A stretch of 64,000 bases of DNA. It comes from Raineya sp. (GTDB lineage: Bacteria > Bacteroidota > Bacteroidia > Cytophagales > Thermonemataceae). A program made the translations under genes and the position numbers. Positions 37,001-44,959 of the stretch are shown piece by piece. The DNA lies in the NCBI GenBank assembly GCA_025454915.1, contig JALONN010000008.1, forward strand, positions 269,724-333,723, in the 5' to 3' direction. How positions within the stretch are numbered: the first letter of the stretch is position 1; every line of letters starts with the position of its first letter. Under the pieces are notes generated by a model. The model was not told the origin of the DNA. It was given only the letters and a program-made list of their open reading frames with translations, and did no database searches.

Positions 37001-37254
37001 TATATCAGGGAACTGTTGAAAAATGGGAAAAAGAAACCCAAATGGAGCTTATAAAACCATTTGATTTTGTAAGCAGTTTATTTAAGGACTATAGCGACGA
37101 AACAAAAGTACGATTAGTCAGTAAGGAAACAACCTTATTATTTAAAATAAAACGAGAATTGTTTAATGAATTGCTCTCTTTTCATGAACAAATACCCATT
37201 ACAATTCTCAAGAACCATGATAAAATAGAAAGAACTATAAATATGTACGCCTAA
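34045..37254 (+). CDS. 12-helix transporter-like membrane protein with helical repeats and cNMP-binding-like C-terminus
   Basis: 1069 residues. Residues 1-415 contain about 12 transmembrane helices in a layout like nucleotide (ATP/ADP) translocases or MFS carriers. Residues about 430-900 are soluble helical repeats of HEAT type ('RDPIYKVRYNAILASANSAS', 'KALDSISRCGYKLPED'). The last ~130 residues look like a cyclic-nucleotide-binding (CRP-type) domain ('IFKGISGLTLCEIAQTIEIQ', 'DYFILYQGTVEKWEK', 'TTLLFKIKRELFNELL'). The conserved substrate residues of true nucleotide carriers cannot be judged by eye. Its stop overlaps the start of a 48-residue gene, and TIR and nSTAND genes follow, so I place it in the leader block of the contractile injection locus. 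It may be a sensor-transporter or membrane anchor. Confidence 0.75.
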   Translation: MIDFLKKKISFATFILFIWGFLLGSATICYTIGSISLLVYHVPAKEFPAAFMLLGTVMLLFSFVFNYLQRYLSFLSLAFIILVFFIVGTLWVYYNLDTTLHYYAVFVGFAFFPIFSTVAQTLFWGVFNRLFNLNDSRRFTNRLGASLYFSGIAFSFITILLLKTSFFKPEYLILASSILFLLSLIPIRAIRSLKFSQSLTLNAQIIHAENNFKKLVNNPYFTSIALFIVVSTLITVSIDYLFVGIAKDRYPKSLTEIVQFISIASIATLVLSFLVKVFLYQIILYRLGPRFILFIMPILVGSFVLILFLVAIFTGYSPKFERFFLFFVIAAISKILNDVLKDAIETPIYKAYLLPINIKLRFDTQIKLEGIMKGIAIIVGGGGIWLLEKLPFSSRIYEIVLVMITLLILVKVASVMYNRYKEVLKDTLNNNEEMLRISKNASNVSYAEKIAQNITQHPLHEVIYYLNVLSIINPILYRKKIVELLTTENASIQKISLFDAKNLCVLESIPVLNEVMDSKYFPVLENSNLIASTNSYLKGADFRLEKIKYIEQLTYSKLSFERAFGALLSAYAGDQIRSRLLNRLFRDPIYKVRYNAILASANSASLDLHHNLIDKLADPFYSNAALSAIIATGEKIFNSLESAFYATEQKESIQLRIMEVYERIGSEKAFELLLKKLTYPNQNISSKALDSISRCGYKLPEDRMIFINKELEDVCEVVVWNMSAHLDLQNWKASATLQKALKAEIDENIKKIFSFLSLMYDKNTIDLVQNNIYSDKDEDAEFASELLDVVLNDTLKPMLLPILNPSSFEDKVDTMKYIFPTQPMEKDEVLLNLVQRDAKYVNKWTKACALNELLGAKKETDDYQDLLMAQALNPNRVISEVALIGLRDFYADFLKKELTRFDKNAKYLYVKNGLEKIEVVERKFKDFVVPIIQFEIVKFLENNSIFKGISGLTLCEIAQTIEIQLFQKNETIAEYDLIDVMDYFILYQGTVEKWEKETQMELIKPFDFVSSLFKDYSDETKVRLVSKETTLLFKIKRELFNELLSFHEQIPITILKNHDKIERTINMYA

Positions 37255-37400
37255 TGGAAGAGCAAATACAAGTGGTGTTTCAGCTAACTTTAGAAGAAGC
37301 CAATCTGATTTTTAAAGCATTGGGAAAACTTCCCTTCGAACAGGTCTACGAACTTATAGGAAAACTAAATCAACAAGCAAACGAACAATTGAAAAAATAA
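37254..37400 (+). CDS. Small 48-residue protein (recognised from sequence, overlaps preceding stop)
   Basis: 48 residues, starting at the ATG that overlaps the preceding stop (TAATG). The sequence begins 'MEEQIQVVFQLTLEEANLIF' and continues 'KALGKLPFEQVYELIGKLNQ', ending 'QANEQLKK'. The pattern 'eANlilkALG.LPf..V..LI.ki..Qa' is typical of small two-helix proteins found in phage and phage-like loci, which supports a real gene. It lies 13 bp before the TIR gene. A structural or adaptor role is likely but unproven. Confidence 0.75.
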   Translation: MEEQIQVVFQLTLEEANLIFKALGKLPFEQVYELIGKLNQQANEQLKK

Positions 37401-37413
37401 AAACATAAAAGTA

Positions 37414-38742
37414 ATGAGCAGATTATTAAAAGTATTTGTAAAAAAATACTCTGAAAGGTATACTGATGCATGGTTAGACCTTTTCAGTAAGTATTTTGTA
37501 CACCTTTTAAAACATTACCATCAAACAGATGTTTTGTTCCTTAAATCTATTGAAGAAGGAACTCAAACAGATGAAGGTACTTTAGTCATGCTTCAATTGC
37601 TTGGAGAAGATACAAGTTCCACTTATCAGAGCCATATAGAAGAATGGAATAAGCAATTAGAGTTCTCTTCATTAAAGAATTATATTTACCATATTTATCC
37701 TCAGAAAGCCCAAATGAGGCTGTATAGCAACACTATCAGCTACCTTTACTTGCCCACTGAACTCAATACAGAAGATGGAGAAAGCATCAATCAATTTTTA
37801 TTTAGCCTCGCAGAAGTTGCTAATTCCTTGATAAACAGTATATTTACTAATGCCCAACTTCAGGAAGAACAAGAAGTAAAAAAAGGTGTTTACCTTGCTC
37901 ATACAAGTCAGGATGTATCACAAATCAGAGAAAGTATGAGACGAGAGCTACAAGCAATGGGCTTTGATATTTATCCAAGAGAAAATATTTTACAAAAAGA
38001 AGATATAGAACATGAAATAAGAGAAAATTTGAAAAATTGTTTCATTTCTATTCATCTTGTTGGTGCAACATATCAGGAGAGTTTTTCCCATAAGAATAAA
38101 CCCTTAGGAAAACTTGAAAATGAAATTTCAGCTGATTATTGTCAAAATTATCATGATTTTAAGAGAGTCATTTGGATAGCTTCTGAAAAAGTAGAAGAAG
38201 AAAACCAAGCGTTGTATATTAATACCATTTTTAGAGATAAGCAATTGAACAGAGGGGCTGACATCATTAGCTGTACATTAGAAGAGTTAAAAGGACTTGT
38301 TGAAGAAAAAATATATAAACAAAATCAAAGCTTTGATAATGAACAACAAAATCATATTTATTTGATTTATGATGAAACAGCCGAACAAGATGCTATGAAC
38401 ATTTATAATAGTATCAAAGAAAAAGGAGAAATGATAGCTCAAATTAATACATCTAAATATGATGCCAAAGACTCTTGGATGCAAGAACACTTGAGCAATC
38501 TGATGAACTGTAAGGCTGTGTTTTTTGTCAATAACTCTAAAAGTCTCAAGTGGTTTCATAGCAAACTAACAGATACGTTCAAAATAAAAAACATAGGTAG
38601 AAAAAAAGACTTTACAACAAGAGTCTTATTGAGTAGAACTATTCAGGATTTACCATATAATAATTTATATGAAAGCGTAAAACTTGTGAATATGAATGAT
38701 GAGAATGTATTTCAAAATTTTTTGATAAGATTTAACAACTAA
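37414..38742 (+). CDS. Protein with two TIR-like domains
   Basis: 442 residues. Residues 1-150 form an uncharacterised helical region. Around 157-260 a TIR-like fold is visible ('GVYLAHTSQDVSQIRESMRR', 'NLKNCFISIHLVGATYQ'), with a Glu in 'KLENEISADYCQN' that may correspond to the catalytic Glu of NAD-consuming TIRs, then 'FKRVIWIASEK'. A second TIR-like unit follows at about 310-410 ('HIYLIYDETAEQDAMNIYNS', 'NLMNCKAVFFVNNSKSLKWF'). TIR domains serve as signalling scaffolds or NAD hydrolases in bacterial immunity. It is followed 5 bp later by a WD40 NTPase gene, so the two are likely partners. Confidence 0.75.
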   Translation: MSRLLKVFVKKYSERYTDAWLDLFSKYFVHLLKHYHQTDVLFLKSIEEGTQTDEGTLVMLQLLGEDTSSTYQSHIEEWNKQLEFSSLKNYIYHIYPQKAQMRLYSNTISYLYLPTELNTEDGESINQFLFSLAEVANSLINSIFTNAQLQEEQEVKKGVYLAHTSQDVSQIRESMRRELQAMGFDIYPRENILQKEDIEHEIRENLKNCFISIHLVGATYQESFSHKNKPLGKLENEISADYCQNYHDFKRVIWIASEKVEEENQALYINTIFRDKQLNRGADIISCTLEELKGLVEEKIYKQNQSFDNEQQNHIYLIYDETAEQDAMNIYNSIKEKGEMIAQINTSKYDAKDSWMQEHLSNLMNCKAVFFVNNSKSLKWFHSKLTDTFKIKNIGRKKDFTTRVLLSRTIQDLPYNNLYESVKLVNMNDENVFQNFLIRFNN

Positions 38743-38747
38743 AATAT

Positions 38748-41700
38748 ATGAAAACATTAAATCTTGATTTTGATAAAAAATCTGAAAAAGAAGTAATAAA
38801 AAACCCTTTTCCAGGTTTAAGACCTTTCAAATATGAAGAGAGCCATCTTTATTTTGGTAGAGAAAATCAAATAGACGAAGTACTTGATAAACTTGTTCAG
38901 AATAGATTTGTATCTATTATCGGAACATCAGGTATTGGAAAGTCTTCTTTTATTTATTGTGGTATATTTCCTGTCTTGTATGGTGATTATCCTACTGATA
39001 CCTCCTCAAAGTGGGAAATATTTACGATGCGTCCAGGGGTTTCACCTATTAAAAATTTAGCAAAAGCACTTGTACATAATGAGTTGATTAATTTTGAAGA
39101 CTCTGAAAAGAACAGTCTTTCTGAAAATATTGAATATGCTCTTCTCACAAAAGACTCTAATGGTTTGATAGATTCTATTAGAAGTAAATATCAGCAATTT
39201 CCTAGAAATTATCTGATTTTTATTGACCAATTTGAAGAGATTTTTAGGTTCAAAGATATTGACACACACTCTCATGAAGAAACACTTGCTTTTATTAAGC
39301 TCATAGCCAATGCTGTGTATCAATCAGAAGTGCCTATTTATGTAGCTCTTACAATGCGTTCGGATTTTGTGGGAGATTGCTCACAATATCCATATCTTAC
39401 AAAACTTGTCAATGATAGCCAGTTTTTAATCCCTCAAATGACTCGTAACGAGAAAAGAGAGGCTATCATGGGACCTGTAAAAGTCATGAATGGAACAATA
39501 GATGAGGCTCTAACACAAAAAATATTAAATGATATAGGAGATAGTACAGACCAGCTTCCTATCATGCAACATGCTCTGATGCGTACATGGGATTATTGGC
39601 AAAGAACTACAAGTGGAAAAGATGCTATCAGTATTACTGATTATGAGGCAATTGGAGGAATGAGCCAAGCTCTTTCCATTCATGCCAATGAAGCTTATAA
39701 CGAATTGGATGAGAAACAAAAAAGAATTTGCGAAAAGCTTTTTAGAACAATTACAGAAAAAAGTACTGAAGGTAGAGGTGTAAGAAGACCAACCAAACTT
39801 AAAGAAATAGCATCTATTGCAGATGCTTCCAATGAAGAGGTGATAGAAGTAATTAACCATTTCAGAAGCCCTGAAAGAACGCTTCTTATGCCTCCTTTCA
39901 ATGTAAATTTGGATGGTGAGACAGTTATTGATATATCTCATGAGAGTTTGATGCGTATTTGGGTAACTCTTAATAAGTGGGTGGAAGAAGAAGCAGAATC
40001 ATCCAAATCTTATTTAAGACTTGCAGAAAATGCTGAAAAACACCAACAAGGAAAAAATAGTTTATTGCGTTCTCCCGATTTACAAATTGCTCTCAACTGG
40101 CGAGAAGAAGAAAAACCCACCTTACTTTGGGGATTGAGGTATCATCCAGCTTATGAGAGAACTATGCTCTATTTGGATTTCAGCCAAAAAGAGTTTGAAA
40201 GAGAACAAAAAAACAAAGAAAAACAACAAAAAAGACGTATTTTCTTAACAAGATTAATAGCTGGTATCTTCGGTTTGGGTGGTATTGTGGCAGTATTGTT
40301 ACTACTACTTGCAGAAGAGCAAAGACAATTGGCAGAAAAGAAAACAATTGAAGCTGAACAACAAAGTAAAGAAGCTCTTAAACAAAAAAAATTAGCAGAG
40401 GATCAAGCAAAAGAAGCAGAGAAACAACGAAAAAATGCTGCTGAGCAAAGTAAACTTGCTCAATTAGAAAGTGAAAGGGCAAAAGAACAAGCTGCATTAG
40501 CAGAAGCACAGCGTAGAATAGCATTAACTAAAGAAGAAGAAGCTAAAAAGCAAGCTGATATAGCAAGGTCTAATGCACGCTTAGCAGAGCTACAAGGTCA
40601 AATTGCTAAAGAAAAAGGCGAATTAGCTATGAAAGCAGAAGCAGAGGCGAAAAGGCAACAGCGTTTATCAATTGCTCGTTCAATGGCTGTAAAATCCTTA
40701 CAAGAACCTGATTCTGTTAGAAAAGCTTTGATGGCTCAACAAGCGTATAATTTCCATAGCCGTAATGGTGGATATGAAAAAGACTACGATATTTATGATG
40801 GATTGTATTATGCTCTTAAAAGTATAAAAGGAGAGTTTAATAGATATAATGTACATAGTGCTAACGTTCGTTCATTTGTCTCAAATCCTAATAATAATTA
40901 TATGTATTCTGCGGGTAGCGATGGCAAAATTGTACGTTGGGATCCTCGTCTCGATAATGTTATTCCTCAAGTAGTAATAAGTTCTGATAAAGTACATAGA
41001 GCAGTAGCTATTAGTCCAGATAATAAGTATTTAGCTTACGCAGGAGACTATTCTTTCATTAATTTATATGAATTAAATAATCTAAATGGTAAGCCAAGGA
41101 TACTTAAAACAAATACCTATCAAATTTGGTATTTGGCGTTTACCAATGATGACAAACTTATTTCTGTTGGTAAAGATAACAAAGTATTGGAATGGGATGG
41201 GGCTGTTTCCAAAGAAATCATGACTAGTAACTCTAAAATCAATGATGTAACAGTAAACCCTATTAATGGTCTGATTGCAATAGGTAAATCTGATGGTACA
41301 GTAGTACAAATTGATAGAGCAACAAAAACTCAACAAATAATTTATCAGCACCCTACTAAAATAGCTACTTCTGCTATTGAGTTTAGCCCTGATGGTAGAT
41401 GGCTTGTGGTGGGTAGTGAAGATGGAACTTTAGCTCTTATAAACCAACAAACTCAAAATATTGAAACTTTAACAAAACATAGAGCTCAAGTAAACAACAT
41501 AGCATTTAATCCTAAAAACAGTAATATGTTGGCAACAGGGAGTTGGGATGGAACTGTAAAAATTTGGAATTTGTCCTTATTGAAAGAATCTCCAATAGTA
41601 TTAAGAGATCATTATGATTGGGTGTGGTCAATTGCATTTAGTCCTGATGGTGAAAAGATATTTGCAGGTTGTAAAGATTTGATGGTAAGAGCTTGGCCTA

Positions 41701-41819
41701 CCAGAGCTAGTAAACTTGCAGAAATGCTTTGTAAGGAAATTAAGAGAAATATGACGGAAACAGAATGGAGTACTTTTGTAGGAAAAGATATTCCTTATGA
41801 AAATACATGTGATAAATAA
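38748..41819 (+). CDS. nSTAND-like NTPase with transmembrane helix, coiled coil and WD40 repeats
   Basis: 1023 residues. The N-terminus 'NPFPGLRPFKYEESHLYFGR' is the hallmark of novel STAND (nSTAND1) NTPases. The P-loop 'GTSGIGKSS' lies at about residues 60-68 and a Walker B-like 'YLIFIDQFEEIF' at about 154-165. A winged-helix-like region follows ('RRPTKLKEIASI'). One transmembrane helix ('LIAGIFGLGGIVAVLLLLLA') sits near residue 500. An Ala/Glu/Lys/Gln coiled coil spans about 520-640, and WD40 blades follow from ~695 ('MYSAGSDGKIVRWDP', 'MLATGSWDGTVKIWNLS'). STAND proteins oligomerise on ligand recognition. The membrane helix would place the WD40 sensor on the other side of the membrane. It follows the TIR gene by 5 bp. 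Confidence 0.88.
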   Translation: MKTLNLDFDKKSEKEVIKNPFPGLRPFKYEESHLYFGRENQIDEVLDKLVQNRFVSIIGTSGIGKSSFIYCGIFPVLYGDYPTDTSSKWEIFTMRPGVSPIKNLAKALVHNELINFEDSEKNSLSENIEYALLTKDSNGLIDSIRSKYQQFPRNYLIFIDQFEEIFRFKDIDTHSHEETLAFIKLIANAVYQSEVPIYVALTMRSDFVGDCSQYPYLTKLVNDSQFLIPQMTRNEKREAIMGPVKVMNGTIDEALTQKILNDIGDSTDQLPIMQHALMRTWDYWQRTTSGKDAISITDYEAIGGMSQALSIHANEAYNELDEKQKRICEKLFRTITEKSTEGRGVRRPTKLKEIASIADASNEEVIEVINHFRSPERTLLMPPFNVNLDGETVIDISHESLMRIWVTLNKWVEEEAESSKSYLRLAENAEKHQQGKNSLLRSPDLQIALNWREEEKPTLLWGLRYHPAYERTMLYLDFSQKEFEREQKNKEKQQKRRIFLTRLIAGIFGLGGIVAVLLLLLAEEQRQLAEKKTIEAEQQSKEALKQKKLAEDQAKEAEKQRKNAAEQSKLAQLESERAKEQAALAEAQRRIALTKEEEAKKQADIARSNARLAELQGQIAKEKGELAMKAEAEAKRQQRLSIARSMAVKSLQEPDSVRKALMAQQAYNFHSRNGGYEKDYDIYDGLYYALKSIKGEFNRYNVHSANVRSFVSNPNNNYMYSAGSDGKIVRWDPRLDNVIPQVVISSDKVHRAVAISPDNKYLAYAGDYSFINLYELNNLNGKPRILKTNTYQIWYLAFTNDDKLISVGKDNKVLEWDGAVSKEIMTSNSKINDVTVNPINGLIAIGKSDGTVVQIDRATKTQQIIYQHPTKIATSAIEFSPDGRWLVVGSEDGTLALINQQTQNIETLTKHRAQVNNIAFNPKNSNMLATGSWDGTVKIWNLSLLKESPIVLRDHYDWVWSIAFSPDGEKIFAGCKDLMVRAWPTRASKLAEMLCKEIKRNMTETEWSTFVGKDIPYENTCDK

Positions 41820-41841
41820 TGATCAATAATATCATCTAGTA

Positions 41842-42891
41842 ATGAAAAAAAGATATTTAATAGGTTTACTTTATTGTATGGGTGTAGGTGTACAAGCTCA
41901 AAATGATTGTACAACCAAACTTAAACTTGCCCAGCAAACATATGAACAGGGGAGAATTAGTGAAGTACCTGCTTTACTCAACAATTGTTTGACGATAGGT
42001 TTTGATAAAACAGAAAAAATAGAAGCTTATAAGTTATTGACACTTACTTATTTATACTCCAATGAACAAGAGAGTGCTCAAAAATCTATGAGAAACTTCT
42101 TAAAAATATATCCTGATTATCAAATTAACGAGGTAGTTGATCCTCCAGAGTTTATTAGTTTATATAAGAGTTTTCGTACAAATCCTGTTTTTCAAATAGC
42201 TGTACAAGGAGGAGTAAACCGAAGCTTTATCTCAGAAACAAAACGTTATAGCTTGGATTTGATCAGAGATAAAAAAAGCTTGTATACAGGTGATATAGGC
42301 TTTCAGGTTGGAGTAGGTTTAGAATTTGCTATTACAAAAAAATTGCATATTAATCCTTCTTTCTTGTTTATCCGTTCTCAACATAGCTATAAGCATGAAA
42401 TACTTGGATATTCTATTTTAAATTTGGATGAAACTCAAAATAGAATAGAAATACCTGTATTAGCAAGATATTATTTTTTCAATAAAAAACGAAAACCTTA
42501 TCTGATAGCAGGTGGAAGTGCAAATCTGATGGTAGGAGCAACAGGAATTGCTGTAAGACAGGACAATGTAGATTCAGAAACTCAAAGACAGGTTTCAGGA
42601 CCATCTATTGACATGACAAATCAGAGAAGCTTATTGACATATAGTGCCATTAGTGGAGCTGGAATTAAATTTGAAAATATTCTTGGAAGGAGTGATTTAA
42701 TGATTGAAGTTAAATATCATTATAGTCTAGCCAATGTAACCAAAACTTCAGCAAGGGCTTCTAATACTGAACTTGTGTATGATTATGGTTATATAGATAG
42801 TGATTATAATCTTCATTATGCATCTTTTACAATTAATTATATGATGCCATACTACAAACCTAAATTGCTAAAAAAAAACAATAAGTTATGA
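41842..42891 (+). CDS. Outer-membrane beta-barrel protein (PorT-like) with N-terminal helical repeats
   Basis: 349 residues. A signal peptide ends 'GVGVQAQ' (residues 1-20). Residues 20-115 are TPR-like helices ('LLTLTYLYSNEQESAQKSMR') that end in 'DPPEFISLY'. From about 130 to the end is an outer-membrane beta-barrel ('FQIAVQGGVNRSFI', 'GFQVGVGLEFAITKKLHINP', 'EIPVLARYYFF', C-terminal 'YASFTINYMMPYYK'). It resembles PorT-type outer-membrane barrels of Bacteroidota. In this locus it could form the outer-membrane part of an anchor for the injection device, which is inference from position. Its stop shares an ATGA overlap with the next gene. Confidence 0.8.
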   Translation: MKKRYLIGLLYCMGVGVQAQNDCTTKLKLAQQTYEQGRISEVPALLNNCLTIGFDKTEKIEAYKLLTLTYLYSNEQESAQKSMRNFLKIYPDYQINEVVDPPEFISLYKSFRTNPVFQIAVQGGVNRSFISETKRYSLDLIRDKKSLYTGDIGFQVGVGLEFAITKKLHINPSFLFIRSQHSYKHEILGYSILNLDETQNRIEIPVLARYYFFNKKRKPYLIAGGSANLMVGATGIAVRQDNVDSETQRQVSGPSIDMTNQRSLLTYSAISGAGIKFENILGRSDLMIEVKYHYSLANVTKTSARASNTELVYDYGYIDSDYNLHYASFTINYMMPYYKPKLLKKNNKL

Positions 42892-44129
42892 TTCGTTCAT
42901 TTTTATATTATAGTTTAATTCTATTTTGCTTAGGGGCTTGTGCTGTAGATGTAACCCCTAATGACTCAAAAGCATACATCAAATTTATTGGTAGTTCAAG
43001 AGATGAGATTATCAAATCCATTCAACCTACTTCAGATGGAGGCTTTATTCTGGTTGGATCTACTACTTCATTTAGAGACAAGAAGCAGGATTTAGATTTT
43101 TATATAGCTAAAGTAGATCAAAATGGGGATAAACAATGGCAACACAATTGGGGGCTTAAATTGGCAGATGAAGCTAATGCTGTTATGGAAATGCCTAATG
43201 GTGATTTCTGGGTACTGGGATATACAACAGATACATTAGAAACAGCCAGTGGACGTACAGATTTTACCCTTCATATTCGTTCTGCCAATGGGGATAGTCT
43301 ATCTACTCGTTATTTTAAAATTCCTAATCTTAGCAGTAAGGGAAAGTTTATTACTAAAATGTCTGATACGGAGTTTTTATTGGCAGGGGATTTTACCCAG
43401 TCTGAGACTACAGGATCTGGACAAAGTATAGATATGAGGGCTTACAAAGTGAATGCCAATGGCAACTTGTTAGATACATATACTGCTTTGGGAATCCAAA
43501 CAGATGATATTTTAGTAAGTATAGTTAAAGACTCTGATAAACTGCTTTGGTTAGGAGATATGAAGAGACAGGTACAAAATCCAACTATACCTAAAAGAAT
43601 AAGAATCGCTTTTACGGATTTGTTTGGCAATATTGGAGGGGATTATATTTTTAGGGAACAGGATAATGTCTCAAGTAGTGATAAAGCTGAGCAGGTTATC
43701 TATGATGAAACTTCTAAAACTTGCGTAGTAGTGGGTACTACTTCTGATGGATCTGCTAGCAAAGATGTTTGTTTATTAAAATTTTCGGTTGTTGGTGAAT
43801 ATGTAGATGAAACATCAATTAATTTTAAAAGAATTGAAAAAGCAGGAGAAGAAGAAGGTAAAGGTATTTATGCAACATCAGACGGAGGCTTTATCATTGT
43901 AGGAACAAAATTAGTAAAAAATGAAGATACAGATATTTATTTACTTAAAATAGATGCAGAGGGGAATGAACAATGGTCTAAGACATTTGGAGGAGCAGGT
44001 TTAGATGAGGGTGTGGCTGTAAGAGAAACACCAGATGGTGGATTTCTTGTTGTAGCCAATGTATTGTTTAAAAACAACAAAGTGGCTGCCTTATATAAAA
44101 CAGATAAACAAGGTGTTATCTTTAAATAA
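42888..44129 (+). CDS. Beta-propeller-like lipoprotein
   Basis: 413 residues. The lipobox 'LFCLGAC' (Cys near residue 19) marks a lipoprotein. The mature part is built from repeats with the consensus 'TSDGGFILVGST' plus 'DxxIAKVDxNGDKQW' (for example residues 48-90, 330-365 and 370-400). This is typical of T9SS-era Bacteroidota beta-propellers with Kelch- or delta-60-like repeats. It probably works as a surface or periplasmic protein interaction platform. Its ATG overlaps the preceding stop by 4 bases (ATGA), so it is translationally coupled to the barrel protein and probably forms a complex with it. Confidence 0.75.
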   Translation: MIRSFLYYSLILFCLGACAVDVTPNDSKAYIKFIGSSRDEIIKSIQPTSDGGFILVGSTTSFRDKKQDLDFYIAKVDQNGDKQWQHNWGLKLADEANAVMEMPNGDFWVLGYTTDTLETASGRTDFTLHIRSANGDSLSTRYFKIPNLSSKGKFITKMSDTEFLLAGDFTQSETTGSGQSIDMRAYKVNANGNLLDTYTALGIQTDDILVSIVKDSDKLLWLGDMKRQVQNPTIPKRIRIAFTDLFGNIGGDYIFREQDNVSSSDKAEQVIYDETSKTCVVVGTTSDGSASKDVCLLKFSVVGEYVDETSINFKRIEKAGEEEGKGIYATSDGGFIIVGTKLVKNEDTDIYLLKIDAEGNEQWSKTFGGAGLDEGVAVRETPDGGFLVVANVLFKNNKVAALYKTDKQGVIFK

Positions 44130-44135
44130 CATTGC

Positions 44136-44954
44136 ATGTTACAGAAAAAAAATTGGATTATTATTATCTTACTGTTGCTACCTATAAAGGTGTTATGGGC
44201 TCAAAATAAGCCTAGTAACCCACAAATTGATAGTATCTGGTTAAGTAAATATCCATATTATCAGGTTTGGAACAATTATATGATTAATCCATATGGTTTG
44301 GATATTGCTTCCTTCAAAGAACCAACACCTTTGCAACTATTTGACATAACCAAAGGAGAGTTGTGGTCACCACCTTTATTGAAATATGAAATATCTTCTT
44401 ATTTTGGGATGCGTGGAGACCATTTTCATCAGGGAATAGACTTGGCTGTACGTACGGGTACTAAAATTCTAAGTACATTTGATGGGGTTGTTCGAATAGC
44501 ATCTTATGATGAAGATGGATTTGGTAATTTTGTGGTTATCAGACATCTTAATGGCTTGGAAACACTTTATGGACATCTCAGTTATTTAAGAGTAAAAGTA
44601 GGACAAGTTGTAAAAGCTGGTGAAGTAATAGGTTTAGTAGGGAGTACAGGGCTTAGTACAGGACCACACTTGCACTTTGGAGTGCTATATTTAGGCTATT
44701 TTCTTAATCCAAGTATTATTTTTGATTTTAAAGATTTTGGGAATATAAAAAGTCGAAAACTTATAATTTTACCTCAATATTTTGCCCATTTAGGCAATAA
44801 TAACAAACTCATTGTGAAATACAAAGTAGCCAAAGGAGAAACTTTGAAGGATATAAGTCGTAAATATGAAATACCTTCTTCAGAGATCGTACAAATAAAT
44901 CAGCTCAAAACCAAAGAACTGAAAGAAGGACAAATCTTAGTTATCAAATATTAG
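44136..44954 (+). CDS. M23 family metallopeptidase with LysM domain
   Basis: 272 residues. A signal peptide or anchor (residues 6-22, ending 'KVLWAQ') is followed by a short linker and an M23/LytM domain. Zinc ligands appear as 'HFHQGIDLAVRTG' (His and Asp, near residue 98) and 'HLHFG' (near residue 178). A C-terminal LysM domain lies at about 225-271 ('YKVAKGETLKDISRKYEIPS'). It can cut or remodel peptidoglycan cross-links. Its place just before the baseplate gene suggests that it opens the cell wall so that the tube can pass or the complex can be anchored. The start is 6 bp after the lipoprotein stop. Confidence 0.9.
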   Translation: MLQKKNWIIIILLLLPIKVLWAQNKPSNPQIDSIWLSKYPYYQVWNNYMINPYGLDIASFKEPTPLQLFDITKGELWSPPLLKYEISSYFGMRGDHFHQGIDLAVRTGTKILSTFDGVVRIASYDEDGFGNFVVIRHLNGLETLYGHLSYLRVKVGQVVKAGEVIGLVGSTGLSTGPHLHFGVLYLGYFLNPSIIFDFKDFGNIKSRKLIILPQYFAHLGNNNKLIVKYKVAKGETLKDISRKYEIPSSEIVQINQLKTKELKEGQILVIKY

Positions 44955-44959
44955 CGTGT

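Noticed and set aside
39525..39941. 138-residue minus-strand open frame inside the nSTAND gene
   Set aside because: Antisense to a clearly conserved protein, with composition (Ser/Cys/Phe-rich) typical of chance open frames in A+T-rich DNA.
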